From positions 1-37,174 of the forward strand of contig CANKAJ010000040.1 of assembly GCA_947479645.1 (NCBI GenBank): 37,174 nt of DNA, written 5' to 3'. Position 1 is the first letter of the stretch; each line of letters begins with the position of its first letter. The DNA is from Betaproteobacteria bacterium. GTDB lineage: Bacteria; Pseudomonadota; Gammaproteobacteria; Burkholderiales; SG8-39. The notes below the pieces were generated by a model that searched no databases, was not told the origin of the DNA, and worked only from the letters and a program-made list of their open reading frames with translations. A program made the translations under genes and the position numbers. Below are positions 7,458 to 15,353 of this stretch, in pieces.

Positions 7458-7493
7458 AGGATGCGGCTTTTCCAGAACGCGAGGAGACTATCC

Positions 7494-7790
7494 ATGCCTT
7501 ACATGATCCTGATGCAGGACAAGCCAGAGCAGGGCAAGCAGCGCGCCGAAACGCGCAATGCCCACCTCGACTATCTTGATGCCAACAAATCCAGGCTGCT
7601 CGCCGCGGGTGCGGTACTTGACGACGCCGGCGCCATTGCCAGCGGCAGCATGTACATTGTCGATACCGATGATCGAAAGGAGGCGGAGCGCTTTGCTGCC
7701 GATGATCCATTTCACAAGGCCGGGATATTTGCCAAGGTGACCGTGATGCGGTGGCGGAAGTCGTTTTTCAATGGGCAGCGACTGGTATGA
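7494..7790 (+). CDS. YCII-domain (YciI-like) protein
   Basis: This 98-residue ferredoxin-like-fold protein covers a single YCII domain. Visible features are the opening MPYMILMQDK strand, the HLDYLDANKSRLLAAGAVLDD helix with the conserved His and Asp, a GSMYIVDTDDRKEAERF turn and the DPFHKAGIF motif typical of the family. Family members are small cytoplasmic proteins, some with dehydrochlorinase-like or muconolactone-isomerase-like activity and most without a known role. The ATG at 7494 is chosen over an in-frame ATG at 7461 because a GAGGAG site lies 7 bases upstream and the domain begins there. The 7461 ATG overlaps the end of the terminator region. The downstream Bug-2 gene follows after 49 bp. 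Confidence 0.9.
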   Translation: MPYMILMQDKPEQGKQRAETRNAHLDYLDANKSRLLAAGAVLDDAGAIASGSMYIVDTDDRKEAERFAADDPFHKAGIFAKVTVMRWRKSFFNGQRLV

Positions 7791-7839
7791 CTGCGTGTCA
7801 TCCAACAATCGGGTTGCCTCATCCGGCCAAGGGGCAGGC

Positions 7840-8826
7840 ATGAGGACCAGGTGCTTGAAACAACTGACGTGTGCTGTGCTTGTGCCGCTTGGCATGACCG
7901 CGGGTGTGACACGGGCGCAGACGGATGCCTATCCGTCCAAACCGGTGGTCATGGTTGTCCCGTTCGCACCCGGCGGCGCGGTCGAACTGGAGTGCCGCAT
8001 GTACACGCCGAAGATGAGCACGTTGCTGGGGCAGCAGGTCATCATCGATTTCAAACCCGGCGGCGGATCGATGGTCGGCATCGGCTATGTGGCCAAGTCC
8101 AAACCCGATGGTTATACCTTCGTCGCGGTGTCCACCGGGTTGACGGTCATTCCGGCTTTTCACAAGGATATGACCTATGACACCAGCAAGGATCTGGTGC
8201 CGATCTCGCTGATGAGCCGGCAGCATTCCGTGCTGCAGGCGCATCCGTCGTTTCCGGCGAAGAACCTTGTCGAATATCTCGCCTACGCCAGAGCCAATCC
8301 GGAGAAAATCAATTACGGAACCGGCGGCGCGGGCGCCATCAGCCATCTGGCCGGCGCCTGGCTGCATTCCCTGAGCGGGACGAAGGTGACGTTTGTCCAT
8401 CACAAGAGCACCGGGCCATTGCTGGTGGAATTGCAGGCGGGCCGCGTGGATGTGGGCACGGCACTGATTGTCGCCGCCATGCCCCTGATCAAGGCGGGCA
8501 AGGTGAAGGCACTGAGCGTGCTCGGTGATCAGCGTTCCAGTCAGTTGCCTGATCTGGCAACGGCCGCCGAGCAGGGCGTCACGGGTTACAACTACACGAG
8601 CTGGATGGGCTTTCTGTCGGCCGCTGGCACGCCGGTGCCGATTGTGAACAAGCTGAGCGATACCCTGGCCCGCGTGGTGAGGTTGCCGGATATTGTGGCC
8701 GAGCTCGACAAGCAGGGCAGCATTCCGGTTGGCAGCACGCCCGCCCAGTTCCGGCAGTTGATCGCCACGGAACTGCCGCGCTGGAAAAAGGTGGTGGATG
8801 ACGCCGGGCTCAAGCTTGATGAATAG
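7840..8826 (+). CDS. Bug/TctC-family periplasmic solute receptor (Bug-2)
   Basis: This 328-residue protein has a signal peptide (MRTRCLKQLTCAVLVPLGM... to VTRAQT) and then the DAYPSKPVVMVVPFAPGG opening. Later family blocks include IDFKPGGGSMVGIGYVAKS, PDGYTFVAVS, VTFVHHKSTGP and LPDLATAAEQGVTGYNY. The usual GGPTD stretch, whose Asp helps hold the ligand carboxylate, reads GGAVELECRMY here, so the Asp is absent and the ligand may not be a standard carboxylate. The ATG at 7840 has an AAGGGGC element just upstream; a longer in-frame start at 7771 lacks a signal-peptide-like N-terminus. It closely resembles Bug-6, including the final KLDE. The amidase gene follows after a repeat. Confidence 0.92.
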   Translation: MRTRCLKQLTCAVLVPLGMTAGVTRAQTDAYPSKPVVMVVPFAPGGAVELECRMYTPKMSTLLGQQVIIDFKPGGGSMVGIGYVAKSKPDGYTFVAVSTGLTVIPAFHKDMTYDTSKDLVPISLMSRQHSVLQAHPSFPAKNLVEYLAYARANPEKINYGTGGAGAISHLAGAWLHSLSGTKVTFVHHKSTGPLLVELQAGRVDVGTALIVAAMPLIKAGKVKALSVLGDQRSSQLPDLATAAEQGVTGYNYTSWMGFLSAAGTPVPIVNKLSDTLARVVRLPDIVAELDKQGSIPVGSTPAQFRQLIATELPRWKKVVDDAGLKLDE

Positions 8827-8866
8827 GGTAATCGCCCTGCAACGCATCGGACGTCGTGCGGGTACT

Positions 8867-8882
8867 TGAAAGCCCGCTTTCA
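8867..8882 (+). terminator. Short hairpin after Bug-2, possible weak terminator
   Basis: TGAAAGC and GCTTTCA form a nearly loopless perfect inverted repeat 40 bp after the Bug-2 stop. No long T-run follows, so its role as a terminator is uncertain. Confidence 0.35.
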
Positions 8883-8884
8883 TC

Positions 8885-8983
8885 TTGAAAACAGTCAAAT
8901 TTGTCATTCCGAACGCAGTGAGGAATCTGTTTTTACGCCAAGTACAGCAGCAGATTCCTCAGCCTCGGGCTTCGGAATGACAA
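8885..8983. repeat. Palindromic intergenic repeat, copy 3
   Basis: The arms are TTGTCATTCCGA (8901-8912) and TCGGAATGACAA (8972-8983), with inner GAGGAATCTG and CAGATTCCTC. The left flank TTGAAAACAGTCAAA differs from copies 1 and 4, and the right flank lacks the TTTTGAAA element. The right arm supplies an in-frame TGA (8978-8980) just upstream of the amidase gene, setting the upstream limit for its start. Confidence 0.87.
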
Positions 8984-9019
8984 GTTCTTTGGATACCGAA
9001 TCCTGAAGGGGAGTGCAAC

Positions 9020-10513
9020 ATCATATCCGCTAATGAAGAATTACTCGCTGCTTCGGCCGTTGAACTGCGCCGGCGGATCGGCTCCAGGGAAATTTCGCCT
9101 GTCGAATTGCTGGAAGCCTGCATCGAACGTATCGAGCGCATCAATCCCGCCGTCAATGCGGTCACCGCCACTTGCTATGAGCGTGCCCGTACGGAGGCCA
9201 GGGCGGCGGAACAGGCGGTGCGGCGTGGCGAACCGCTGGGCCTGCTGCATGGACTGCCGACCGGGATCAAGGACCTGGAGGAAACAGAAGGCCTGCTGAC
9301 CACCTTCGGTTCGCCCTTGTATCGCGACTTCGTGCCGAATGCAGATAACTCCATGGTGGCGCGCGTGCGCGCGGCCGGCGCCATCGTGGTCGGCAAGACC
9401 AATGTGCCGGAGTTTGGCGCCGGCGCCAACAGTCGCAACGTCGTGTGGGGTGCCACGGGCAATCCTTTCAATCCGACACTCAATGCCGGTGGTTCCTCGG
9501 GTGGATCGGCTGCGGCACTGGCGTGCAATATGCTGCCCGTGTGCACGGGCTCGGATACTGGCGGTTCCCTGCGCATTCCCGCGGCCATTTGCGGCGTGGT
9601 CGGATTTCGTCCATCGCCTGGGCTGGTGCCCGCAGAGCGGCGCGCACTGGGCTGGACGCCGATCTCGGTCGTCGGTCCGATGGGAAGAAGCGTGGCCGAC
9701 GCCTGTCTGCTGATGGCTGCGCAGGCGGCGCTGGACGACTGCGATCCCTTGTCTTATCCCGTCGATCCGCGAACATTTGCCGTGCCCGATTTGTGCGACC
9801 TGGGGTCGCTGCGCGTCGCTTACACCGAAGACTTTGGCATCTGCCGGGTTGACCAGTCCATCCGCAGCGTATTTCGCGACAAGATTGGCGCCATGCGGCA
9901 TTTGTTCCGGTCCTGCGACGAGGTGACTTTCGATTTCGCGCAGGCCGATCGCTGTTTCGATGTGATACGCGCCGCGAATTATGTGGCCACTTACCGCGAC
10001 AAGTATGAACAGGATCCGGGGGCGCTGGGTCCGAACGTGCGCACCAACTATGAAATGGGCGCGAAATTGTCTCTGGCGGACATGGTATGGGCGCATCTGG
10101 AACAAACCCGCCTCTTTCGCCGCTTCCAGCAAAAGTTCCGTGACTACGATTTGGTGCTTGCGCCAACCACGCCGGTCTCGCCATTCCCATGGACTCAGCC
10201 GTATCTGGCCCAGATGGATGGCAAGCCGATGAAAAACTATTACCACTGGCTGGGGCTGACCTATGTGGTCACGCTCACCACCAACCCGGCCATCGCGCTG
10301 CCGTGCGGCGTGGATCACATGGGCATGCCCTTCGGTTTGCAGGTGATCGGGTCATTTCGTGGCGATCGCAGGCTGCTCGCCGCCGCGCACGCGATCGAGC
10401 AGTCATTCAGCGCAATTGCAGCGCTGCGCCGTCCGAGGCCGGATCCGGGCAAGTTGCTGGATCCGGTGCCGGCGCTGAAATCCATCGTCACGCACCCGCC
10501 TATGACGCGATGA
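9020..10513 (+). CDS. Amidase-signature family amidohydrolase with non-canonical start
   Basis: The encoded protein (about 497 residues) hydrolyses an amide or carbamate. The Ser-cisSer-Lys triad is complete: Lys84 in TGIKD, cis-Ser159 in GGSSGGS and nucleophile Ser183 in GSDTGGS. Their spacings (75 and 24) match those of fatty-acid amide hydrolase. The usual N-terminal helix (ELLAASAVELRRRIGSREIS) is encoded from about 9038, but between the in-frame TGA at 8978 and a TTG at 9107 there is no ATG, GTG or TTG. The only well-placed start is an ATC at 9020, six bases after a strong AAGGGGAG. Starting at TTG 9107 would remove the conserved N-terminal helix. Substrate unknown; the neighbouring Bug-2 receptor suggests an imported amide or its product. 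Confidence 0.88.
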   Translation: MISANEELLAASAVELRRRIGSREISPVELLEACIERIERINPAVNAVTATCYERARTEARAAEQAVRRGEPLGLLHGLPTGIKDLEETEGLLTTFGSPLYRDFVPNADNSMVARVRAAGAIVVGKTNVPEFGAGANSRNVVWGATGNPFNPTLNAGGSSGGSAAALACNMLPVCTGSDTGGSLRIPAAICGVVGFRPSPGLVPAERRALGWTPISVVGPMGRSVADACLLMAAQAALDDCDPLSYPVDPRTFAVPDLCDLGSLRVAYTEDFGICRVDQSIRSVFRDKIGAMRHLFRSCDEVTFDFAQADRCFDVIRAANYVATYRDKYEQDPGALGPNVRTNYEMGAKLSLADMVWAHLEQTRLFRRFQQKFRDYDLVLAPTTPVSPFPWTQPYLAQMDGKPMKNYYHWLGLTYVVTLTTNPAIALPCGVDHMGMPFGLQVIGSFRGDRRLLAAAHAIEQSFSAIAALRRPRPDPGKLLDPVPALKSIVTHPPMTR

Positions 10514-10581
10514 ATGAAGCGGGAAGTTGTCGCAATTGAGATTGGATCTCATTGAGTGACAACTGGCGTGGAAAGGACAAA

Positions 10582-10608
10582 ATTGTCTGGAATACAGGCT
10601 TAGACAAT
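10582..10608. promoter_or_regulatory. Inverted repeat upstream of the CBS-domain gene
   Basis: ATTGTCT (10582-10588) and AGACAAT (10602-10608) are perfect complements around a 13-base spacer, within the 208-bp gap between the amidase and CBS genes. Spacing and position suit a regulator site or a weak stem. No regulator is encoded beside it. Confidence 0.4.
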
Positions 10609-10721
10609 ATCTTGTCAGTCGCATTGCATCCAGATGCGGTTGAGGCTCTGGTTGCAGCATTGGCAATTTCACGATTGCGGTGCAGAATGCATTTTCGCTA
10701 GTGCGCACCGAAGAGGACGTC

Positions 10722-11135
10722 ATGACGATTCGCCGCCTGCCTACTGTTCGTGAATGCATGGATACCAATGTGCCGATATTGTCGCCAGAAACGGACATTT
10801 TCAAAGGGGTGAGTTTTCTGCTGCACAAGCGGGTTACCGGCGCGCCGGTCATTGGCGCCAAAGGTGAACTGGTGGGCATGCTGACGGAGTTTGATTGCCT
10901 CAAGCTCCTTACGCTGGGTAATGCGGATCATGAGCCACCCAAAGGGCAGGTGAAGGATTTCATGAGCACGGCGGTGCAGACCATACCGCCGGACATGGAT
11001 ATCTATTACGTTGCCGGCCTATTCATGAAAGTCCATTTTCGCCGTTTCCCGGTGGTGGAAGACGGGCAACTGGTGGGGGCGATTACCCGGTTTGACATCA
11101 TGCGCGCCGTGCAGCGCGGATTGGTGGCGCGCTAG
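10722..11135 (+). CDS. Protein with two CBS domains
   Basis: This 137-residue cytoplasmic protein consists of a tandem CBS pair (Bateman module) and nothing more. Domain 1 runs from VRECMDTNVPILSPETDI to GELVGMLTEFDCLKLL. Domain 2 runs from VKDFMSTAVQTIPPDMDI to GQLVGAITRFDIMRAV. Such modules bind adenosine nucleotides such as AMP, ATP or SAM and usually report energy state to a partner. The ATG at 10722 has a GAGGA site 6 bases upstream and opens with MTIRRLPTVREC; an in-frame GTG at 10680 has no such support. The gene stands alone, so its partner cannot be named. Confidence 0.9.
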   Translation: MTIRRLPTVRECMDTNVPILSPETDIFKGVSFLLHKRVTGAPVIGAKGELVGMLTEFDCLKLLTLGNADHEPPKGQVKDFMSTAVQTIPPDMDIYYVAGLFMKVHFRRFPVVEDGQLVGAITRFDIMRAVQRGLVAR

Positions 11136-11246
11136 GAAGTCGGGACGCTCAAAGTACGTCTTCGGTCGCAACGCAGAGGCAGAACCCTTGTTTGTATTGC
11201 AGGTTGGCAGCAGCCGTTGGTCGTCCGGCCTGCTGCGATAGGCCTT

Positions 11247-12269
11247 CTACTCCGCCTTGGCGCCGGAGAATTTCACGATCTCGCCCCACTTCTGCACTTC
11301 GGCTTTCATGAATTGCGCGAATTGTTCCGGTGTGCTGCCGACAATCTCGCCACCTTCGGCGGTGAGGTTCTTGCGAACGTCCGGCAGTTGCAGAATTTTC
11401 AGCGTCTCCTGATGAATGCGCCGAACGAGGTCGCGTGGGGTCGCCGATGGAACGAATAATCCCATCCAGACGCCAGCGTCATAGCCCACTATCCCGCCCT
11501 CGGCGATGGTGGGCAGGTCGGGCAGCAGGCTGATGCGCTTGCTGCCCGTAATGGCAATGGCGCGCACGCGCCCGGATTTGACGTGTTGCATCGCCATGAT
11601 GGGATTGGGCATGTAAATCTCCACCTGACCACCGATGGTGTCGTTCATGGCTGGGGCGGCGCCCTTGTAGGGCACGTGGGTAATCTGGGTTCCCGCCATC
11701 TTGTTGAACATCTCGCAGGCAAGGTGATTGCCTCCGCCGACGCCGGAAGACCCGCAGCGCACGCTGCCCGGATTGGCTTTGGCGGCGGCAATCAGTTCCT
11801 GCACAGTGCGGAATGGCACCGACGGATGAGCGATCAGAATGTAGGGCTGATTGGTCAGTTGGGTGACGCCGGTGAGGTCGGTCAGCGTGTCGTAGGGCAG
11901 CTTGGCAAACATGGAAGGATTGATGGCAACCTGCACCGGCATCAGCAACATGGTGTGGCCGTCAGGGGCGGACTTGACCACGAATTCGGTGCCGATGATG
12001 GTGGCGCCGCCAACGCGATTGTCGACGATGACAGTCTGCCCGGAACTCTCGGAAAATTTCTGTGCGATCAGGCGGCCGGTGATGTCGGTTGGCCCGGCGG
12101 GTGGAAAAGGCACGACGAGGCGCATTGTCTTGCTGGGGTAACCCTGGGCGAGACAGACCGCGCTCAGTGCCATCAATGCAAGACCGCCCAGCCAGTTGAG
12201 CAGCGGCAGACGTGTCCGGCCGATTTGTCCGCAATCCGTGGCTGCAGCGTGAGCAAAGGTTTTCATCAT
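11247..12269 (-). CDS. Bug/TctC-family periplasmic solute receptor (Bug-3)
   Basis: This 340-residue protein has an unusually long N-terminus (about 40 residues) with the hydrophobic core WLGGLALMALSAVCLAQ before the mature GYPSKTMRLVVPFPPAGPTD. The ligand-site Asp of the PTD motif is retained. Other family blocks are VIVDNRVGGATIIG, YDTLTDLTGVTQL, VPYKGAAPAMND and LLPDLPTIAEGGIVGYDAG. The duplicated ATG at 12264-12269 has an AGAGGAAG element 7-10 bases upstream. It is the last gene of the first GMC group, 210 bp after the GMC stop, and that gap contains two CACATGTG palindromes that may control it separately. Ligand unknown. Confidence 0.93.
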   Translation of the reverse strand: MMKTFAHAAATDCGQIGRTRLPLLNWLGGLALMALSAVCLAQGYPSKTMRLVVPFPPAGPTDITGRLIAQKFSESSGQTVIVDNRVGGATIIGTEFVVKSAPDGHTMLLMPVQVAINPSMFAKLPYDTLTDLTGVTQLTNQPYILIAHPSVPFRTVQELIAAAKANPGSVRCGSSGVGGGNHLACEMFNKMAGTQITHVPYKGAAPAMNDTIGGQVEIYMPNPIMAMQHVKSGRVRAIAITGSKRISLLPDLPTIAEGGIVGYDAGVWMGLFVPSATPRDLVRRIHQETLKILQLPDVRKNLTAEGGEIVGSTPEQFAQFMKAEVQKWGEIVKFSGAKAE

Positions 12270-12399
12270 GAGTTCTTCCTCTAGACAGTATTTCGAAAGT
12301 GGAGGCTGCGTGTAAACCCTTGCCAGACAGGCATCTACAAGTCGGTGATGGGTTTGCGATCTGCGCCAAGGCGCCGGACGCTTTCAATGCTGCGAACTT

Positions 12400-12430
12400 T
12401 CACATGTGTACCATACGCTATCACATGTGC
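12400..12430. promoter_or_regulatory. Paired CACATGTG palindromes, candidate operator
   Basis: Two identical 8-bp palindromes, CACATGTG at 12401-12408 and 12422-12429, each preceded by T, are centred 21 bases apart, about two turns of the helix. They lie 130-160 bp upstream of the Bug-3 start in the gap after the GMC gene. Identical palindromes in helical phase suggest a cooperatively bound dimeric regulator. Confidence 0.5.
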
Positions 12431-12479
12431 AGTCGGTGGCCTGATGGTGTGATTCAAGGAGTTCCTCTGTGGCCGGTCA

Positions 12480-14246
12480 TCAAACCAGCGGCCCGGGCCG
12501 TTTGCGATATTGCTCCTTGATGGCATCGGCGGCCCAGCAGGCCAGCGCGCCGATGGTGCAGGTGGGGTTGTTGGAGCTGTTCTGCGGGAAGGCGCTGCCG
12601 CCGACCACGAACACGTTGGACACATCCCAGGACTGCAGGTACTTGTTGACCACGCTGGTGGAGGGATCGGCACCCATGATGGCACCGCCGGTGTTGTGCG
12701 TGCTCTGGTAGGGGACGATGCTGTACTTGCCCTTGACCGCATGCGCGCTGATTTTGGAGGGGCCAATGAGCTTGGCGATCTCGACGGCCTTGCGCGTGAC
12801 GTAGTCGGACATTTTCTTTTCGTTGTCGTGCCAGTCGAAGGTCAGGCGCATGAGCGGCAGGCCGTAGGCATCGCGGTAGGTCGGGTCCAGGTCGAGGTAG
12901 TGGCTGCGATAACTCTGGCAGCCGCCATGGGCGCTCATGGTGAATGAGCGGTTGTAGTAGTGCGCCACGGTCTTCTTCCATTCGGAACCCCAGGCCGGCG
13001 TTCCGTCAGGAACCGGGCGAACCTTGATGGGGGCGCCACCGCCGCTGAAGGTGTTGATCAGTCCGCCGCCAACGAAACCCAGGCCGCTGTGGTCGAAGTG
13101 GTCGGCGCTGAAGTCATCGATTGAGATGCCCAGGCCAGCTCCACCCATGAAGGGGTTGAATATCTTGTCTTCGAAGAACAGCCGGATATGGCTGGAGACC
13201 TGATAGGCGTAGTTCTTGCCCACCGTGCCGGTGTTGCTGACCGGATCGTAGGGCTTGCCGATGCCCGAGAGCATGAGCAATCGCGAGTTGTTGAAGGCAT
13301 AGGAGGTCAGGATCACGATGTCGGCGGGTTGCTCGATCTCGCGGCCGCGGGCGTCGATGTAGGTCACGCCGGTGGCGCGCTTGCCCTCGGAGTCCTTGTT
13401 TACGCGGATGACATTGCACAGCGTGCGCAATTCGAAGTTGTCGTGCTTTGCCAGTGACGGCATCACCGTGGTCAGCGGCGTACCTTTGGCATCCATGGCA
13501 CAGCCGAAGTTGGAACAGAAGCCGCCATGCACGCATTTGCCGAGCGTGAGCCGGTAAGGATTGGTATAGGCCTCGGTCATGCCTGCGGTCGGCGTCGGAT
13601 AAGGGTGGTATCCCAGCGACTCGGCCGCCTTGGACAGCAGGGCGCCATTGAAGGTTTGCTGGCTGGGTGGATTGGGATACTCGCGTGAGCGCGCGCCTTC
13701 GAAGGGATTGCCGCCGGCTTGTAATTCACCGTTCAGATTGCCAGCCTTGCCGCCGATGCCATAGATGTTTTCAAACTGGTCGTAATAGGGTTCCAGTTCG
13801 TCGAAGCTGATGCCCCAGTCCTGGCTGGTGCAGTCCTCGGGAAAGGCTTTCTTGCCATAGCGCTCGACCGTACGACTGTAGGTTTCGAAGTCCCAGGGCA
13901 GGAAGCGCAGGGACACACCTCCCCAGTGCACACCGGTGCCGCCGACCACTTCACCGACCTTGAACGAGCCGTGCAGGCGCATGGGCAGCGCGGTCTCGCC
14001 CATGTTGTTGCGGAAGGTGAGCGTCTCACGCGACAGGTTTTGCAGAATGTCGCTGCGATGGCCTTCGTATTTGAGTTCGTCATGGGCATAGGGCATGGCG
14101 AAATCATGCCGCGATTCGAGCATGCGCCCGCGCTCGATGCCGACCACGCGCATGCCTGCGGCGGCCAGTTCCTTGCAGATGATGGATCCGGCGACACCGA
14201 CGCCGACCACAACGGCGTCGACGGGTTTGAGTCTGATGGCTGTCAT
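12480..14246 (-). CDS. GMC-family FAD oxidoreductase, copy 1 (gluconate/fructose-dehydrogenase-like large subunit)
   Basis: This 588-residue flavoenzyme has an N-terminal FAD-binding GVGVAGS motif followed by VVGIERG. The GMC signature GGTGVHWGGVS and the C-terminal THNTGGAIMG and PTCTIGALACWAADAI blocks are present. Cys238, Cys244 and Cys249 (GKCVHGGFCSNFGC) form a C-x5-C-x4-C set like the iron-sulfur cysteines of FAD-dependent sugar dehydrogenases. Such enzymes oxidise alcohols or sugars and pass electrons to a partner subunit or cytochrome. No signal peptide is visible. It is almost identical to copy 2 (18622-20388), but differs in residues about 170-212 and 347-410. Unlike copy 2 it has no adjacent subunit-3 gene. 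It follows Bug-4 by 74 bp. Confidence 0.92.
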   Translation of the reverse strand: MTAIRLKPVDAVVVGVGVAGSIICKELAAAGMRVVGIERGRMLESRHDFAMPYAHDELKYEGHRSDILQNLSRETLTFRNNMGETALPMRLHGSFKVGEVVGGTGVHWGGVSLRFLPWDFETYSRTVERYGKKAFPEDCTSQDWGISFDELEPYYDQFENIYGIGGKAGNLNGELQAGGNPFEGARSREYPNPPSQQTFNGALLSKAAESLGYHPYPTPTAGMTEAYTNPYRLTLGKCVHGGFCSNFGCAMDAKGTPLTTVMPSLAKHDNFELRTLCNVIRVNKDSEGKRATGVTYIDARGREIEQPADIVILTSYAFNNSRLLMLSGIGKPYDPVSNTGTVGKNYAYQVSSHIRLFFEDKIFNPFMGGAGLGISIDDFSADHFDHSGLGFVGGGLINTFSGGGAPIKVRPVPDGTPAWGSEWKKTVAHYYNRSFTMSAHGGCQSYRSHYLDLDPTYRDAYGLPLMRLTFDWHDNEKKMSDYVTRKAVEIAKLIGPSKISAHAVKGKYSIVPYQSTHNTGGAIMGADPSTSVVNKYLQSWDVSNVFVVGGSAFPQNSSNNPTCTIGALACWAADAIKEQYRKRPGPLV

Positions 14247-14320
14247 TGTTGTTCTCTAAGAGGTCAATTTGAATGGATGCTGTTTCACGCATACCGCGTG
14301 CATGCGAATCGATTGCAATG

Positions 14321-15304
14321 TCAATCAGGTCGTATGCCCAGCTTCCTGATAATCACGCCAAAGCGCGCGGCATCCTTTCTGACCAGTTCGTCAAATCGTT
14401 CCGGAGTTGATCCGCGTGCCTCGCCGCCGATTGCGGTCATGCGTTGCTGTACTTCGGTGTCCTGCAGCGTGCGGTTGATTCCGCCATTGAGTTTTTCAAC
14501 AATGTTGCGGGGCAGTCTCGGCGGTCCGAACACGCCCCACCAGGTGCCGACGTCAAAGCCGGGAAAGCCCGATTCGGCGATGGTGGGAACGCCGGGCAGG
14601 TCCTTTTCGCGCTTTGCCCCTGCGACGGCCAGTGCCCGGATCTTTCCGCTGCGAACCGATGGGAGGGCGCCGGGCAGGGAAGTCATGGCGATCTGAATCT
14701 GCCCTCCGATCAGGTCTGTCATGGCCGGAGCACTGCCTTTGTAGGCAATGTGAACGACATCGATATTGGCCTCCTGCTTGAACAGTTCCATGCCAATATG
14801 GGTCGATGTTCCTTTTCCGGACGAGGAATAGTTGAGGCTGCCCGGGCGGGCTTTCGCCAATGCAATCAGTTCCGGCACGGTCCGGGCAGCCACATTCTGG
14901 TTCAGCAGCAGAATGGTCGGCGCATAAGCCACCTGTCCGACGGAGGTGAAGTCGTTCAGCGGATCGAATGGCAGATTGTCGAACAATGCGGGTACGATTG
15001 AATGAGTGACCCCGTCCAGTATCAGCGTGTAACCGTCCGGATCCGACCGGGCCACGGCTTGTCCTGCCACGATCCCGCTGGCGCCAGGACGATTGTCCAC
15101 GACAACCGCCTGGGTCCAGATGTCTCCCAGTTTCGTTGCGACTGAACGGGCAATGAGGTCATTGGGACCGCCCGTGGCATAGCCAACCAACAGCTTGATT
15201 GCCCTCGATGGATAGGTGTCGGCCGATTGCGCATGGGCGATGCTGCTTGCGCACAGTAGCGCTATCAACTTGACAAATACCTTGAATATCGCATTGACCG
15301 CCAT
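14321..15304 (-). CDS. Bug/TctC-family periplasmic solute receptor (Bug-4)
   Basis: This 327-residue protein starts with a signal peptide (MAVNAIFKVFVKLIALLCASSIAHAQS) and continues DTYPSRAIKLLVGYATGGPND. The motif reads GGPND, keeping the ligand-site Asp. Further blocks are VVDNRPGASGIVAG, PDGYTLILDGV, HIAYKGSAPAMTDLIGG and LPGVPTIAESGFPGFDVG, the last nearly the consensus for the family. A GGAG site is 6 bases from the ATG. It lies between the MmgE/PrpD gene (49 bp upstream) and GMC copy 1 (74 bp downstream) on the same strand, suggesting one transcript for uptake and oxidation or isomerisation of a shared substrate. Ligand unknown. Confidence 0.94.
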   Translation of the reverse strand: MAVNAIFKVFVKLIALLCASSIAHAQSADTYPSRAIKLLVGYATGGPNDLIARSVATKLGDIWTQAVVVDNRPGASGIVAGQAVARSDPDGYTLILDGVTHSIVPALFDNLPFDPLNDFTSVGQVAYAPTILLLNQNVAARTVPELIALAKARPGSLNYSSSGKGTSTHIGMELFKQEANIDVVHIAYKGSAPAMTDLIGGQIQIAMTSLPGALPSVRSGKIRALAVAGAKREKDLPGVPTIAESGFPGFDVGTWWGVFGPPRLPRNIVEKLNGGINRTLQDTEVQQRMTAIGGEARGSTPERFDELVRKDAARFGVIIRKLGIRPD

Positions 15305-15353
15305 AGGAGACTCCGATCGGGATTATGAGATTGTCAGTGTCTGAGGAACGGCT

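Noticed and set aside
9041..10318. A 425-codon frame antisense to the amidase
   Set aside because: It is a GC-rich shadow of the amidase gene, with low-complexity Arg/His/Gln content and no recognisable domain; the same applies to frames at 7819-8907 and 25443-26756.
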